The notes under the pieces are model-generated. The model ran no database searches. It saw nothing but the letters and a program-made list of their open reading frames with translations, and had not been told where the DNA came from. A DNA stretch of 64,000 nt from Pegea sp. RAD2-039 (Eukaryota > Chordata > Thaliacea > Salpida > Salpidae), in the NCBI GenBank assembly GCA_034620365.1, contig JAQGEQ010000046.1:606971-670970 (forward strand), given 5' to 3'. This document shows, piece by piece, positions 47,367-59,578 of the stretch (the first letter of the stretch is position 1; every line of letters starts with the position of its first letter). The position numbers were made by a program, and so were the translations under genes.

Positions 47367-50300
47367 ATGAACTATTTAACAGGTAGTCCAAATGAAGGTG
47401 ATTAGAAGTATTATGAACAAGTTTTGCATTTTATATTAATTTGTAATTTTATTATTAGTGATTAAGTATACAATTTATTACAATATTATTTATATCTTTG
47501 TATATTTTTGTCTAATATTGATTATATCAACATTTCACATATTTTATCTAATTTTATCTGATTAACTGGTATTCAGACACTTCTTATATCTATAGAAATT
47601 TATTATTTAAAATAAATGAATTTATAATTAAAAGAAATCTTTCTAATTTATAGTAAAAATACAAAAAACTTAAAACTAAATCTTTGTTTAAGTTACTTAT
47701 ATTATTATTATTATTTGTTTACTTTATTCTTATTAACAAAACTTGTTTTAAAGATGAAGAATCATTGAGATCCTCCGCTGGTGATTCTGATTTAACCAAC
47801 AATACTACAACCAGCTCCCTGTTTGTTGGACTTCGAAACCACCTTCAGTCCCATCCACAAATACTTTCAACATCTCTTAGTCCCTCAATTGATAGTAATG
47901 ATGAAACAACTCATATCATTTCTTTTGATACTGATCGCATTATAGGAATTAATAAAAATTTACTTCAGGTAATTCTTTATAGACAAATAATTATTTTGTT
48001 TTTACAGTTTTATTGGTTTTGTGAGTTTATTTGATTAACTATATTAAAAGGTTTTTAGTAGCTTGTGTGAGATATCTTTACTGTCATGTTAGTTCTGTGC
48101 TGCTTGTGAGATACTATTTCAGATATCTCACATTTATTGGATTTAGAAAAAGATTACTTAAAGTAATGAAAAAAATAAATAAGTTATACTTTTTTATAGA
48201 GTTTTAAAACCAGGGGTATCATAGTCCTAAAAGGAATCATGAATGGTTTTAGGGGGTATGTAGATTCTAAACCACTAAAATTGATTACTCCAAAATTTCA
48301 TTTGACCTCAATGCCAGAAATTTTAAGATTTCCAAATACACTTTATCTCTTAAAAGTTGTCTTTTTAAATGAAAGTTGAAGATTTTGTTGAAACTTGACA
48401 AAATGAATGAGATTTAAAGTTAATTTTTGATTGAGAAGAATAAAAAATAACAGCTTGTTGCTTCAATAAATGTTTTAAATACAAAAATGGTAACTTTAGC
48501 TTTTGATTCTTATCATTTTTTTACTAAATAATAACAATAAACAATTAAGAACAAATATTTCTAAGAAAATTCGTTAGTTGATGCGTTTTACGTTTAACTA
48601 TTTGCTATTTATTTCCTTCTAAATATTTATTTATCTATTTATTTTCCTTCTAAGCCAATTAAATTTGGTTCTGTTTATTTTTAATAATTAGAAATATTTG
48701 AATGTTGATTGTCAAGATAAGTATCTCATGGCTGTTTTTGTGGACATTTTCAAACATTTGATTCTTAATGGTTAAAGAGAATTTAAATAAATCAATACTT
48801 ACTAAATTTCTTATTGAGATTCAAAGTCTATGATGTAAATGCTAAAATTAGTCTTAATTAATGTCACTCTCAATTAACAGTCCTTTTTTTGATTCAATAG
48901 ATGCCTTTTAGTCAATCAATCTAATTCAATAAGCTCCCAATCTCATGGGAGACTAATTTAGAATGTTAATGATGAGTAAATGGTTACATCATTTAATTAT
49001 TTGTGTTATTTTTGCAACAGTTTTAGTTTGATCGAAATTTGTGAGCACTTGTTGATTCATTGTGTATTTTAAACAAAGTATTCAAAAAGCCTAAAGAGTT
49101 GTTTTATTTACTTTTTCTTACAAACTAAATATTTGAAGATTGAATTAAAATGGCTTTGTGACCTTCTGGAAGTTTTTATCTATCTAACATTCACTTGTAC
49201 AGATATCAGGTCTGCAGACAAGTCCATCTTTTCTTATGGAAAGAAATGTCCTCACATCACATTCAAACTCACCTATCAATCTAGAGTTATCAAATTCAAA
49301 TTCAGTTAACTTCAAATCAGATAAATCTTTAATGAGTGAGACACCTTCAAATGATGAAGGCGTTTGCGTGGTTTGCGGGGATCGATCTTCCGGTTTGAAT
49401 CTTGAAAACTCTAATAATTAAAAGTGGGAACAAAAATAAAATTTCAGGAAGACATTATGGTGCAAGAAGCTGTGAAGGCTGCAAGGGGTTTTTCAAGAGG
49501 AGTATCCGAAAAGGTCTTCAGTACTCATGTCGTGGACAAGGAGACTGCTCCGTCAACAAAACGCATCGAAATAGATGTCAATTTTGTCGGCTTCAAAAAT
49601 GTCTTCAAAGAGGGATGAAAGCTGATTGTAAGTAGAATAGAAGTGATGACGTCATTGACGCGATTTACTGACAGCGGTACAATGTGAGCGATCTCCAATC
49701 ATCAAACATACGGCTAGCAATGATTTGGTTCCTTTCATCAACGGAGTCAAGCCAACTAAAAGAAGGTAATTTGATCACGTGACCTCCAGCGATGCCAGTT
49801 TAACGCTCTTTGCTTCTTAGGGACACAGATCACTTGGTGAATGATCATAATAGATACCGAAGTGAAGTAAGTATCATACTTTTAGAATATTTTAACAAAA
49901 TCTTTTTTTAAGAGAATTTTTGATTTCTTTTTAAAAATCGATTAAAATTTGAAATTTTTTTCTAACTTTCCTCAAAACTGTTTTTTCTTCAAATTTGCTG
50001 ACTCTAAATTTAGCAGTTTAATAAGACATCAGCAAATTGACAATTTTCTCTTCAATAGTTTGTTATTTATTTAACTGCTGACTATCTTGTGTGTCTTATT
50101 TAATCATTTTCTAGAAATGACTTCAGCAAACTCTCCAACAGAAAAGTAGTTTTTCTGACTTTATTATAAAAGATTTCATTAAACAAATTCGACAACAAAA
50201 TGTTGATAACATCACAAATAAAATTCTTTTTTTATTTTCATCAACTTTTTAGATGAATCTTGCATCCAAAAGCTTTACAAATGTGAGTTCTAGTAGCAAG

Positions 50301-52460
50301 TTGGCATCCTTGTCTTCTCCGCCGTTTCCAAGACACAAAACAACTTCTCTGTTACTAAACGGAGGTACAAGCTTCCCGAGTTCTTCTAACAGCTCAAAAA
50401 CTTCAGAAAAAGATGTACAGTTGTAAGTTGCTGGTTGATATAGCAACAATATGTTCCAACCTTAATCTCATTTACTTTCCTTATTTTTATTGATTTAAAA
50501 ACTTTTTTTTAAGTAAATCTGTTGTAAACGTTTGATCTTATAAACTAACATTTGAAAAAATTGCTTGCAGAGCTCTAGAAAAATTAAACAAAACTCTTAA
50601 AAGGTCTTCAGCTCTTCATCAAACGTATCTTCGAGAACAAATTGAAGATTTCAAAGTGAGTTCATCTTGTTAGTTGCGTTGTTGCTCACATAGTTTAGTG
50701 CTACTCACGTGTCATGTTGCTACTCACGTGTCACGTTGCTACTCACGTGTCATGTTGCTACTCACGTGTCATGTTGCTACTCACGTGTCACGTTGCTACT
50801 CACGTGTCATGTTGCTACTCACGTGTCACGTTGCTACTCACGTGTCATGTTGCTACTCACGTGTCACGTTGCTACTCACGTGGCACGTTGCTACTCACGT
50901 GTCACGTTGCTACTCACGTGTCACGTTGCTACTCACGTGCCACGTTGCTACTCACGTGTCATGTTGCTACTCACGTGTCATGTTGCTACTCACGTGTCAT
51001 GTTGCTACTCACGTGTCATGTTGCTACTCACGTGTTGCTACTCACGTTGTTGCTACTCACGTGTCATGTTGCTACTCACGTGTCATGTTGCTACTCACGT
51101 GTCATGTTGCTACTCACGTGTCATGTTGCTACTCACGTGTTGCTACTCACGTGTCATGTTGCTACTCACGTTGTCACGTGTCATGTTGCTACTCACGTGT
51201 CATGTTGCTACTCACGTGTCATGTTGCTACTCACGTGTCATGTTGCTACTCACGTGTCATGTTGCTACTCACGTGTCACGTTGCTACTCACGTGTCACGT
51301 TGCTACTCACGTGTCACGTTGCTACTCACGTGTCACATTGCTACTCACGTGTCATGTTGCTACTCACGTGTCATGTTGCTACTCACGTGTCATGTTGCTA
51401 CTCACGTGTCATGTTGCTACTCTCGTGGTTTAATTATGTTTGTTGTCAACAGTACAAAGGGCCATTTCTGGTTGAGGCAAATTTTGTCTTCGAGTTGATT
51501 ATTCCAAATTCAGAAGACCTCGAAGGACTCAATCAGCAATACATTCGAGAAACCGCTTCCCGACTTCTAGTCCTTACCGCCAAATGGGCTCAATCTATTG
51601 AACCTTTTCAAGCCTTGTGGTCAGTACTTGTTGACCTTCACCCGCCACATGATCATTCATGACGTCATAGGTCGAAGGGATGTACGTCACTGCTTCGCGA
51701 TTCCTGGCATGAACTCTTCCTCATCGGACTCTTTCAATCTTCACACGTCATCAACTTGGATCGATTTCTTGAATGTGCAGTCCACCATTTCACCTCCACA
51801 TTACCCCAAGGTACCTGACTCTAGTGATGACGTCATCAGCATCAGGATCTTGTGTGTAGATGACCGAACTGTGAAAAATATCAATTGCTTGAATCAGAGG
51901 ATTCAAATCATTTATAACTTGATCGATTTGATTCGACGTTTGAATCTCACCTCCAAGGAGTTTGCTTACCTGAAAGCTGCCATTCTCTTCTGCCCTGGTA
52001 TCTGCCCTCACTCTTTTTAACTCTTGTCTGATCTTCTTCTGATGTAGATTATGTCCCATTAGAACAGCGGGATACAATTCAACTCTTTCGGTTCCGAATC
52101 ATTGAAGAACTTCGCGAAGAGACTTCAAATATAAATGGAAAGGGCGAAAGGTTGGCGCCCCAAAACCCTAAATTCAATTTTTCACTTTTTTTCAATTCCA
52201 GAATCTCCAAACTTCTTTTGCTCCTTCCCAGTGTCCGGACTCTTCCTTCAAGTTTAGTGGAAGATCTTTTCTTCTCTGGATTGATTGGAGATGTTCAAAT
52301 TGATTCAATTATTCTTCAGATCCTTGATTTAAGTCGATGCCAATCATCTTCTTCAGATCTTTTTTCTTCTGATGAGTCTTTGTTCTTTAGAAGTTCCAAC
52401 AATCGAACTACATCTATCGTGGCACCGCGGAAAACTTTCTTGACTTCGTCGAAGCCATGA
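47367..52460 (+). CDS. NR2C: TR2/TR4-type orphan nuclear receptor (NR2C / Hr78)
   Basis: Exons: candidate 47367-47382 (MNYLT), then 47754-47968, 49203-49392, 49448-49627, 49675-49765, 49821-49866, 50253-50422, 50571-50655, 51453-51619, 51671-51810, 51860-51997, 52048-52150 and 52202-52460. Phases agree throughout. The DNA-binding domain has two C4 zinc fingers: [20 protein letters not shown] and [20 protein letters not shown] are followed by [20 protein letters not shown]. The P-box CEGCKG fits NR2 receptors, and [20 protein letters not shown] reproduces the TR2/TR4 extension. The ligand-binding domain shows [61 protein letters not shown] and [20 protein letters not shown]. The last includes the activation-helix region as in vertebrate NR2C. 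Such receptors bind direct repeats in the nucleus. Introns of 47-55 nt alternate with long ones, and the intron 50656-51452 carries a minisatellite. The Ser-rich tail after [11 protein letters not shown] is lineage-specific. The first exon is tentative. Confidence 0.93.
50699..51426 (+). repeat. 19-bp minisatellite with a CACGTG E-box in each unit
   Basis: About 38 head-to-tail units of GTTGCTACTCACGTGTCAT, inside the 797-nt intron of the nuclear receptor gene. The main variable site is the C/T in GTCAYGTTGC; nearly every unit keeps the palindrome CACGTG. A few units are shortened (around 51030-51055, 51140 and 51170). It is far GC-richer than the window. No stop codon occurs in any of the three forward frames, so long chance open frames (239-317 codons) cover it. 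Confidence 0.97.
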
Positions 52461-55400
52461 CGTATCCCTAAATGAACCTTTTTTTACCCTTTTCTTGAAA
52501 CCGGCTTCTTATTCTTCTTTTTTTCATACCTGTTTCTACTTATTAAAAAGCAGAAAACCCCGGTGTTTCCCCTTTTTTTTAAATCTGATACAAAAGAATT
52601 TTTTTTTTCTTTTGAAGTGAAGAAAACCAATTAGAATATTTCTGCTTCTATTTGCTCATTTAATTTTCATCTTTTTTATTTTTTTAGTCATTTCTTCTAA
52701 ATTTTTTTGTTTTTTGAATTAAATAAAAATATTTTTAGTGAGAGCAAGTTATTTATTTTGAATTTTGTGGAGAAAAAAATAAAAAATTTAAATTGATTAA
52801 AACTTTTGTTATCAACTTTATAATTTGCTGAAAAACAGATCATTATTCTTTATTGGAAATCTCATTTGAGAAAAAAGAAATCATTTTGAAGATTTGATCT
52901 CGTAACGAATTTTATAAATCTGAAATTGGGACTGATTCGAAGTCTTCTGCAAAAGTGTGAGGTTTCATTTTTGTGAAATGTTTTGGTTTATTTGTGGTAT
53001 TTAATCATGAGAAACTGAACTCAGTAGTTTGATTCAAAATATATCAGTAAAAATCTAGTTTAATAATGTTTACAACAAGCAACAAAAAGTTTTATTTTTT
53101 CATCTTATTTCAATAATATTATGATTATTCAAAAACTCATTGAAAATAATTTAATTTTAGTTTTATGACATTGTAAGAATTAGATTTCGTAATTATAAAT
53201 TGTATTCTTACAGTCTACAAAAGCTTTTTAAAATTTTTATAGGAAACTACGATTGGATAAAGATAGCAATTTATACTCAATTCTTTTATTTATTTATTGT
53301 ACTTTAATTTGTTTTTAAGTATAACCATCAAATAATCACAAAAGATCTAACCCTATAGTTCAGTTATTCAAAGGTCATCTTTGGCTGTTTTCTTCAGAAA
53401 ATAGAAATCAAATATATTTTTCTATATATTTACGGATTTAAAAACATTTATTTTTTTCAGTTGATTATTTTAACCTAGTTTTTTATCCGATTTGTTGAGT
53501 CTTTGAACTTCAAAAATAGTTTATTATTTAAACTATAATTTTATTTATTTTATAATTCAATCAGAAACTTTCCATTTGATTATTACTTTTTTATTCATTT
53601 TGAAATACTTTTTTTAAGTAAAGCTTTTGATTTGTTAAAATTTCTACTATATCAAACCAGAAAAAATATATTCTTAAAAAACCTTCAACATTAGATTGTT
53701 CATTCATTACAATAAGAAGAGAAAACTTTTTCATGTTTTGAAGAGCCTCAAAAAGCGATAATACAAGTATCTTACATTTTCAAATCTTTCGTAGAACAGT
53801 TCCACCCTATCCAAAATTCCTAAAAATTATAGTAATAAATTGTAGAACTAAAACGAATTGTAGTATGTAGATTAAACAAATTTTTCCCGAGGTTATTGTT
53901 TGAAAAGAGATCAAATTAAGACTGATCCGGAGTGTTTCAAACTTCTGGTAGATCTTCGGCCCCTTATGAATTCAAAGTCGTTGCAGAGAGCGCAAGGACT
54001 TCTTGCATATCAAAATGGGTTTTCAGAATTCCGGATAAAGTCCGTTAACTCTCTATGAGAAGAGAGAGTCTCAGTAAGAAGTTGGTCAAAATGTAAAATT
54101 AATTGTTTATAGTGCTTTCAAAATTATTAATCTTTTTAAGTTTGAATTATTTTTTTATCGTAAACTTTTGTTTATAAGTTTGTGGCTTGAAATTCTTTAA
54201 ATGTTACTCAAAGACGTTTTAATGTTTGTTCTATAAGGATTAAATCATGACAACATGTCACAACTTTATAATATAAAAAATTTTTATCAACAAGTTGATT
54301 TTAATTTATTTTTAAAAATTTTTTTGATTATTTATCTGATCTGTTTTTGACTTTGTAAATATAATTTTTTGTACATGTATCTATAAAAAATATGTTTCTA
54401 TTGATTTGTTAAATTCTATTTGAGTTTAATTAAATGATTTTTCAAATTTAACCAAATGTGTAACCAGAAATTTATTCAATTAGTTTCTTAAAATTTAATT
54501 ATTGCATTTTATCTGTAAATGTACAGGTGTAAGCAAACTCATTAAGATTTTAACAGATCTATATAAACAAACCATGATATATTCTGATGAGGAATGTCAA
54601 ATAAATCAAATTCAGTTTTCAAATTCAACAAAACGTCAGAGAAGTGAAAAACCGGAGAGGTCTTCAAGTTGACTAAAAAGGATTTCTGTTGTGATGTGGC
54701 ACTTATCCTGTCATCTACAATAACTTTTCAATAAAAATCTAAAACTTTTTAAAGTTGTAGGAATGACATTTTGGGAAAACTTGCATCTACTTATAAGCTT
54801 ACAATAATCATCCAAATAATATCTAAAACCAATTTAGAAAAAATAGGGTTCATTAGAAAATCTATCTTATTCAAAATCACAATTATTTTGAAAGAGGTCG
54901 TTTCTATTTGTTAGAAAAACAAAATCGAAAAAAAAAATGCTAAAATTAGTGAAACCAATAATAAAGGTAGACAACAGAAAGATGATCTACTTATAAATTG
55001 TCTAAAATTATAATCCAAAGAAGCAAAAAAATAAGGAAATCTTTTAGAAAATATAAAAGTTTGAACTTTAATCAAAAAAACATTTAAAATCTTAAATTGC
55101 TTTCAAGAATTTCAACATCATTTAAATAAAAAAAATTTATATCGCAATAAAAGTAAAAGAACTTATTTAAACTTTTTAAGAACCAACTCTAAATCTAATT
55201 AGCTGATCAAAAATGCTGAACTGATGTTTCATAGAAACTATTTTTTGGTAAGTGGTTTCTTATAGTAAAGATCATGGTTTTTCAGACTTTGTAAAAGCAT
55301 TACTTGAAATTATAAAATTTGTAGCAAAGATGATTTATATAAAATGAGGAAATAATTTGATAACAGCTTGAAGATAACAATTGAACATCAACAAACAATT

Positions 55401-55649
55401 ATGCTTAGATAACTACTTTTTACTATTATTTAGTTGAAGAGACAGAAATATAATTTGGAATGTTTAAAATAAACATTTCTGATAAGAAAATTGATAAGTT
55501 TAAAAACAAAACATCTCCAAAAATTATTATAACAGAAAAAATTTAAAAATCAAATATAAAAAAAAGTAAACTTAATAATAATCCATTAATTATAAACCCA
55601 AAATCAGGATGAATAACATTTTATAAAATATACTTGAATAAGAACTATT
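52461..55649. other. Intergenic, nuclear receptor to repeat cluster
   Basis: Holds the receptor 3' UTR and AT-rich DNA. A GC-richer patch at about 53930-54080 (with GACTGATCCGGAG and CTCTCTATGAGAAGAGAGAG) may be an old repeat but matches nothing else in the window. No gene seen. Confidence 0.45.
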
Positions 55650-56001
55650 CTTAGTACTAAGTACTACTATTATCTTACAGTCCTTCAAAACTTCTAGCTG
55701 CTCTACACGCTGTAGAAAACTGCTCTATAAGCTGGCAGCTCATGATCCAACCCACAAAGAATGGACTTACAGCTTTCTTTCATAAACTAGCAGCACATTC
55801 CTTAAACTAATATTCCATTAATGGATTTTTATTCCAGAAATATCTTTGGTCATACACTTTGGCATTACCCTATCATCTGATTTTAAATGGCACAATTATG
55901 TTTCTAAAATCTTTGCAAAATCAATCAATCTTGTTTACCTTATTGTAAAGACTTTTAACTGTAATGATCTGAATAAAATGTCAGTACATGGATGCTATAT
56001 C
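55650..56001 (+). mobile_element. LINE fragment, plus orientation
   Basis: Encodes broken pieces of the reverse-transcriptase C-terminal region: FGITLSSDFKWHNYVSKIFA, KSINLVYLIVKTFN and a GCYI motif. The minus-strand copy at 61585-62160 has the parallel LGITLSSNFKWHNYVSKIFG. The copy stops at GGATGCTATAT, where a minus-strand LINE tail begins, so the second element probably inserted into or beside it. Confidence 0.75.
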
Positions 56002-57682
56002 TATTTATTTATTGCAATAAAGGCGAAGGAGGAGCAGCCTCTCTAACACAAACTCTCACAAATAATAGTATATAAAATAAATAATGTAGAAAAAGGAAAA
56101 ATCATCACAGTTTAGAAATGAAAAGTGTGGCAATATTAAAACTTCTGCTTGAACAACACGAGTGATTCTGACATGACAATGTCTGATGGCAGCTGGTTCC
56201 AAGTACAGTGCATCCTCGCTATAATGGCCGCCGATAATCCGGCCGGTTTCATAGGCAAGTCGACTTTGAATGACATTTTGAGAAGCGAGGAGAAGTTTAA
56301 AAAATTTAAAGCCGAAAAAGAGGAGCTGGGACTAACTGGAGCCGTTAAAACGGCCAAAAAAGTAAAGGAAGGATACTTTGACCTGCTGGACAGCGCCCTT
56401 TACATTTGGTTTCGTCAGGAACGTGAGAAGGGCTGTCCAGTAACTGGTCCAATACTGTTAGAAAACGCCTCTGAGTTCCACCGTTTAATTTACGGTGAAC
56501 ACTCTAAGCCCTTTTTAGCAAGTTCGGGGTTTCAATGGAGGTTTTGCAGAAGATTCGGCTTGAGGGTTTATAGAAAGTCGATTCTTTGAGATCTTGTATG
56601 GCAATCAACCTTCACCATACTGAACTTATTGAAAAGAATTGACATGATCAAAACTGTCGATACCGTTGCATAAGCTTGGGATATGGTAACACCTTCTGCT
56701 ATAAGGAATTCATGGAAGAGATTGATGCTATTACCAAGCTCCTTCATGCAAAACAGTGACTCTTCGGAAAAAACTACAAACAGCGAGTTTATCCAGCAAT
56801 TTTGAGAATGAATATTACATTTACAGACGATGATATCCAAAACTGGATGAGTTGCGATGGTCCTGGGTATAAGCACATGGACGAGCAAGGAATTGTTGCA
56901 CTGATTTCTGGAGACAACGAAAAAAAGGCAGATGAGGAGGTTGAAGACAAGAATGATGTTCCACAGTCATCAAAGTGTCCATTCTCTCACGGTGAAGCCA
57001 TGCAGAAAATGGTTGATTACTTAGCCTACTAATCGTTGTCAACCATAAGCCACACCACAAAGTGTGTCATAACTTGTCCAATTCCGTGAGTTTTCTGCTA
57101 AGAAACGAGAAAGCATACTTCCATTCTTTCCTCTTTCAGCAAGAGTTCCGATATAAATTCAATTGTTCACGGTGTGATTTGTTTTCGTTATATTGATTTT
57201 ATACTTTATCAAAGTTTTGTTTCGTTAATTTTTTTGTCTGTTTTAATTGTTTGATTCATTGGAAAAAATGAAAATAAATAAAATTAACCGAAAATTTAGT
57301 GTGCATTTTATTGTATGCATTGCATAATATAAAAGAGGTAATTTTTGTTATAATCCAGCCAAAGGATAATCCGGCCATAATTATAAAAAAAAGCTTGCCC
57401 AACATGACCGGATTAGCGTGGATGCATTGTACTAATTATGCAGTATGAGAAAAATCTGCTCTGATTAACGTACCAGGTGATATGAGCTTATGAAGGTGTT
57501 TTGTGTGTCATCTGAGCTGATATAACTTGAGGGAAGGATTAATGGAAAAGAAAGCATCGAACTGAAGGTCAATTAAGTTGTAGACTATTTAAAAAATAAG
57601 AAACATATTTAACCCATCAAATTTCCAAATATTCTAAAATTAAGAAAATTAGATGTCTATAACTATCATATTTAATATTTAG
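56002..57682 (-). mobile_element. LINE 3' fragment, minus orientation, interrupted by a DNA transposon
   Basis: Tail (TTTATTTATTGCAATAAA) and 3' UTR at 56002-56100, then the antisense of the RT C-terminus (GTCTGATGGCAGCTGGTTCC) up to 56205. The sequence resumes at 57430 with CTAATTATGCAG and runs to about 57682. Both halves line up with the minus-strand reading of 19950-20515. Confidence 0.85.
56206..57429 (+). mobile_element. pogo/Tigger-type DNA transposon, DDE-deleted
   Basis: 1224 bp flanked by TA on both sides (56204-56205 and 57430-57431). The ends are imperfect inverted repeats: CAGTGCATCCTCGCTA at the left and, read inward from the right, CAATGCATCCACGCTA. Near both ends are copies of GATAATCCGGCC. 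The coding remnant is a CENP-B-type DNA-binding region (EGYFDLLDSALYIWFRQERE, GPILLENASEFHR, ASSGFQWRFCRRFGLR). It passes directly to C-terminal parts (AWDMVTPSAIRNSWKRL, then DDIQNWMSCDGPGYKHMDEQ). The DDE catalytic domain between them is missing, so the copy cannot encode an active transposase. Confidence 0.9.
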
Positions 57683-57912
57683 TCACCTGGATTACCACAT
57701 TTCAGAATCTTCATCACTGTGCTAACATCTACCATCTCTTTGAAATGTTTTCATAAAAAATATGATTCTGGTAATTATATAAAAAATAGAGTTTCTTTTT
57801 CATTTCACTGTGCTTTGTTAAGACACTGTTTCTGGAGCATAACCAGCATAGCTATACTTGGATGAAGCAGACCATCATTATACCCAGCATAACTGTACAT
57901 TATTACTATTAA
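57683..57912 (-). repeat. Repeat R fused to a LINE, copy 1
   Basis: About 230 bp matching the reverse complement of 61009-61160, including TGGTTATGCTCCAGAAACAG, TGTCTTAACAAA and ATCCAGGTGACTAAATATTA (minus reading). In both places it is joined directly to LINE sequence at the same point (ATATGATAGTT). It is longer than copy 2 by an internal segment (57714-57785). Confidence 0.75.
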
Positions 57913-59578
57913 ACTTATGAATAGTTAGATTTTAATATTTAAAATCATTTGTTTTCTTTGTCACTGATATAAAACATTAAACAATTTATTAAATTAAATT
58001 AATTTAATAAATTATCAGCTACAGCAGTTTATACCAGTTTCAGGTCTTTTTAAGCCAAAACATAAAAACACAACAAGAGAAAAAAACACATGAAAAGATG
58101 GTTTCTGATACAACTATCTTTCATGAAAGTTTTCTTAAATTGATGTTACGATAAATTTAATGTTGGCTCTGAAAGTAATCTTTATTCACAAATATAAAAT
58201 GAAAAGATTTGATTATTACAATATCTTAACCATCAAAACTTATAACTATTATTTTTTGGTCATCAATAAACATTTTTCGTTCAGATTTCAAAATTAAGTT
58301 TAAATTTCTTATTTATTTCTTCATCAATTAGTCCTTTCTAATTTTTATTCTTAAATTAAAAACTAGTTATTCAAAAAATTGTCAAAATTGGTTTTCAGAA
58401 AATAATTATGAAAGCTAATGCATTAGATTTACACAATTTATTAACTTCTAAAAGAGTATAAGTATTTTAAATAAATATATATAAATTCAATGCTCACAAT
58501 TGAAATTAAGAAATATAACTTATAATGCATTAGTAAAAAATTAAAAAAGGAAATGTCTACTTTATGACCAATCTTAAAAGAATAAAAAAAGGATAGAATC
58601 AAATTAAGATAAAAGAAGGTCAAATGTTTAATAATAATGCTTTTCTTTTAATATAATGCTATACACAATTTGAGTATTATATAACAAGCATACAATAATA
58701 ACTTGTGGATCTTCTACATAAATAACACACAGCCTTTAAAAATACAAGCTAGTCTAAATAAATAACAAATATAAAATAATTTTTGAAGTTATAGGGCAGA
58801 CTACTAAAAGTTTACTTTTTGTTGTTTAGTGATTAAAAAAAGACATTCAAAATCAAATATATCATTAGACTGTGTAAAGTAGAGATTTATCACAAAATAA
58901 GCAACACAGTAACGATAAATTGTAAAAATAATTAAACAGTTGAACTACATTAAAAACAAGTATAATGTTTTATCTAAAAACAGTTGAACTTGTAAATAAT
59001 TCACTATATTTAACCAGCTTATCATTACTATTCACTAACCATAAAAATATAAGCAAAATCTAAACAAAACTGAAACTATAACAAAACTCTCCTTAAACTT
59101 TTAAAATCTACAGTTGATTTTTACACGGATTTTGCTTTGAAAATCTTTTCATTTAACTAATTCAGTAAATATAGTAAACACTGTAGAACGCGCACACATC
59201 TATTAAGACTTCTGAAGAGATTTCTCTAAATGCTACAAATTAAAAAAACATTGGGGGTATAACAAGCACTAACCCGATTGCTAGTCATTATGATTCTGTT
59301 ACAAAAGTTGTAAAATAATATGCAAGTTTAAAAAATCATCAAACTTAATGACTTGAATTTATCACAATGAAGCATAAAATGTTTAATTAATAAGTGAAAA
59401 AAGCCATTTTTTCAAAAGCAGTTTCCAACCCAAACTTATCACAATATATACATATCTTTTAAAGTCGGATAGGAAGCAACTTTAATCGGTTTTAAAAGTT
59501 AGTAAAATTTATTTATTCAAATATAGATAACATTTTAGATTTTTTTTTATGTTTCAGATTTTTAGACCTTTTTTTAAG
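57913..59578. other. AT-rich intergenic region before the RRM gene
   Basis: No exon or repeat recognised. A splice acceptor (gtttcag) at 59542-59548 lies 30 nt before the RRM start. Confidence 0.45.

Noticed and set aside
50699-51426. Possible CRISPR-like array
   Set aside because: Units are contiguous 19-mers without spacers and lie in an animal gene intron.
50674-51662. Three overlapping long open frames (239-317 codons) rich in Cys, His and Leu
   Set aside because: They are the stop-free translation of the 19-bp minisatellite in an intron; all three frames give the same repeated peptide, which is not gene-like.
56149-57032. A host CENP-B-like gene
   Set aside because: Flanked by inverted terminal repeats and TA duplications, with the frame broken and the DDE core missing; it is a transposon remnant.
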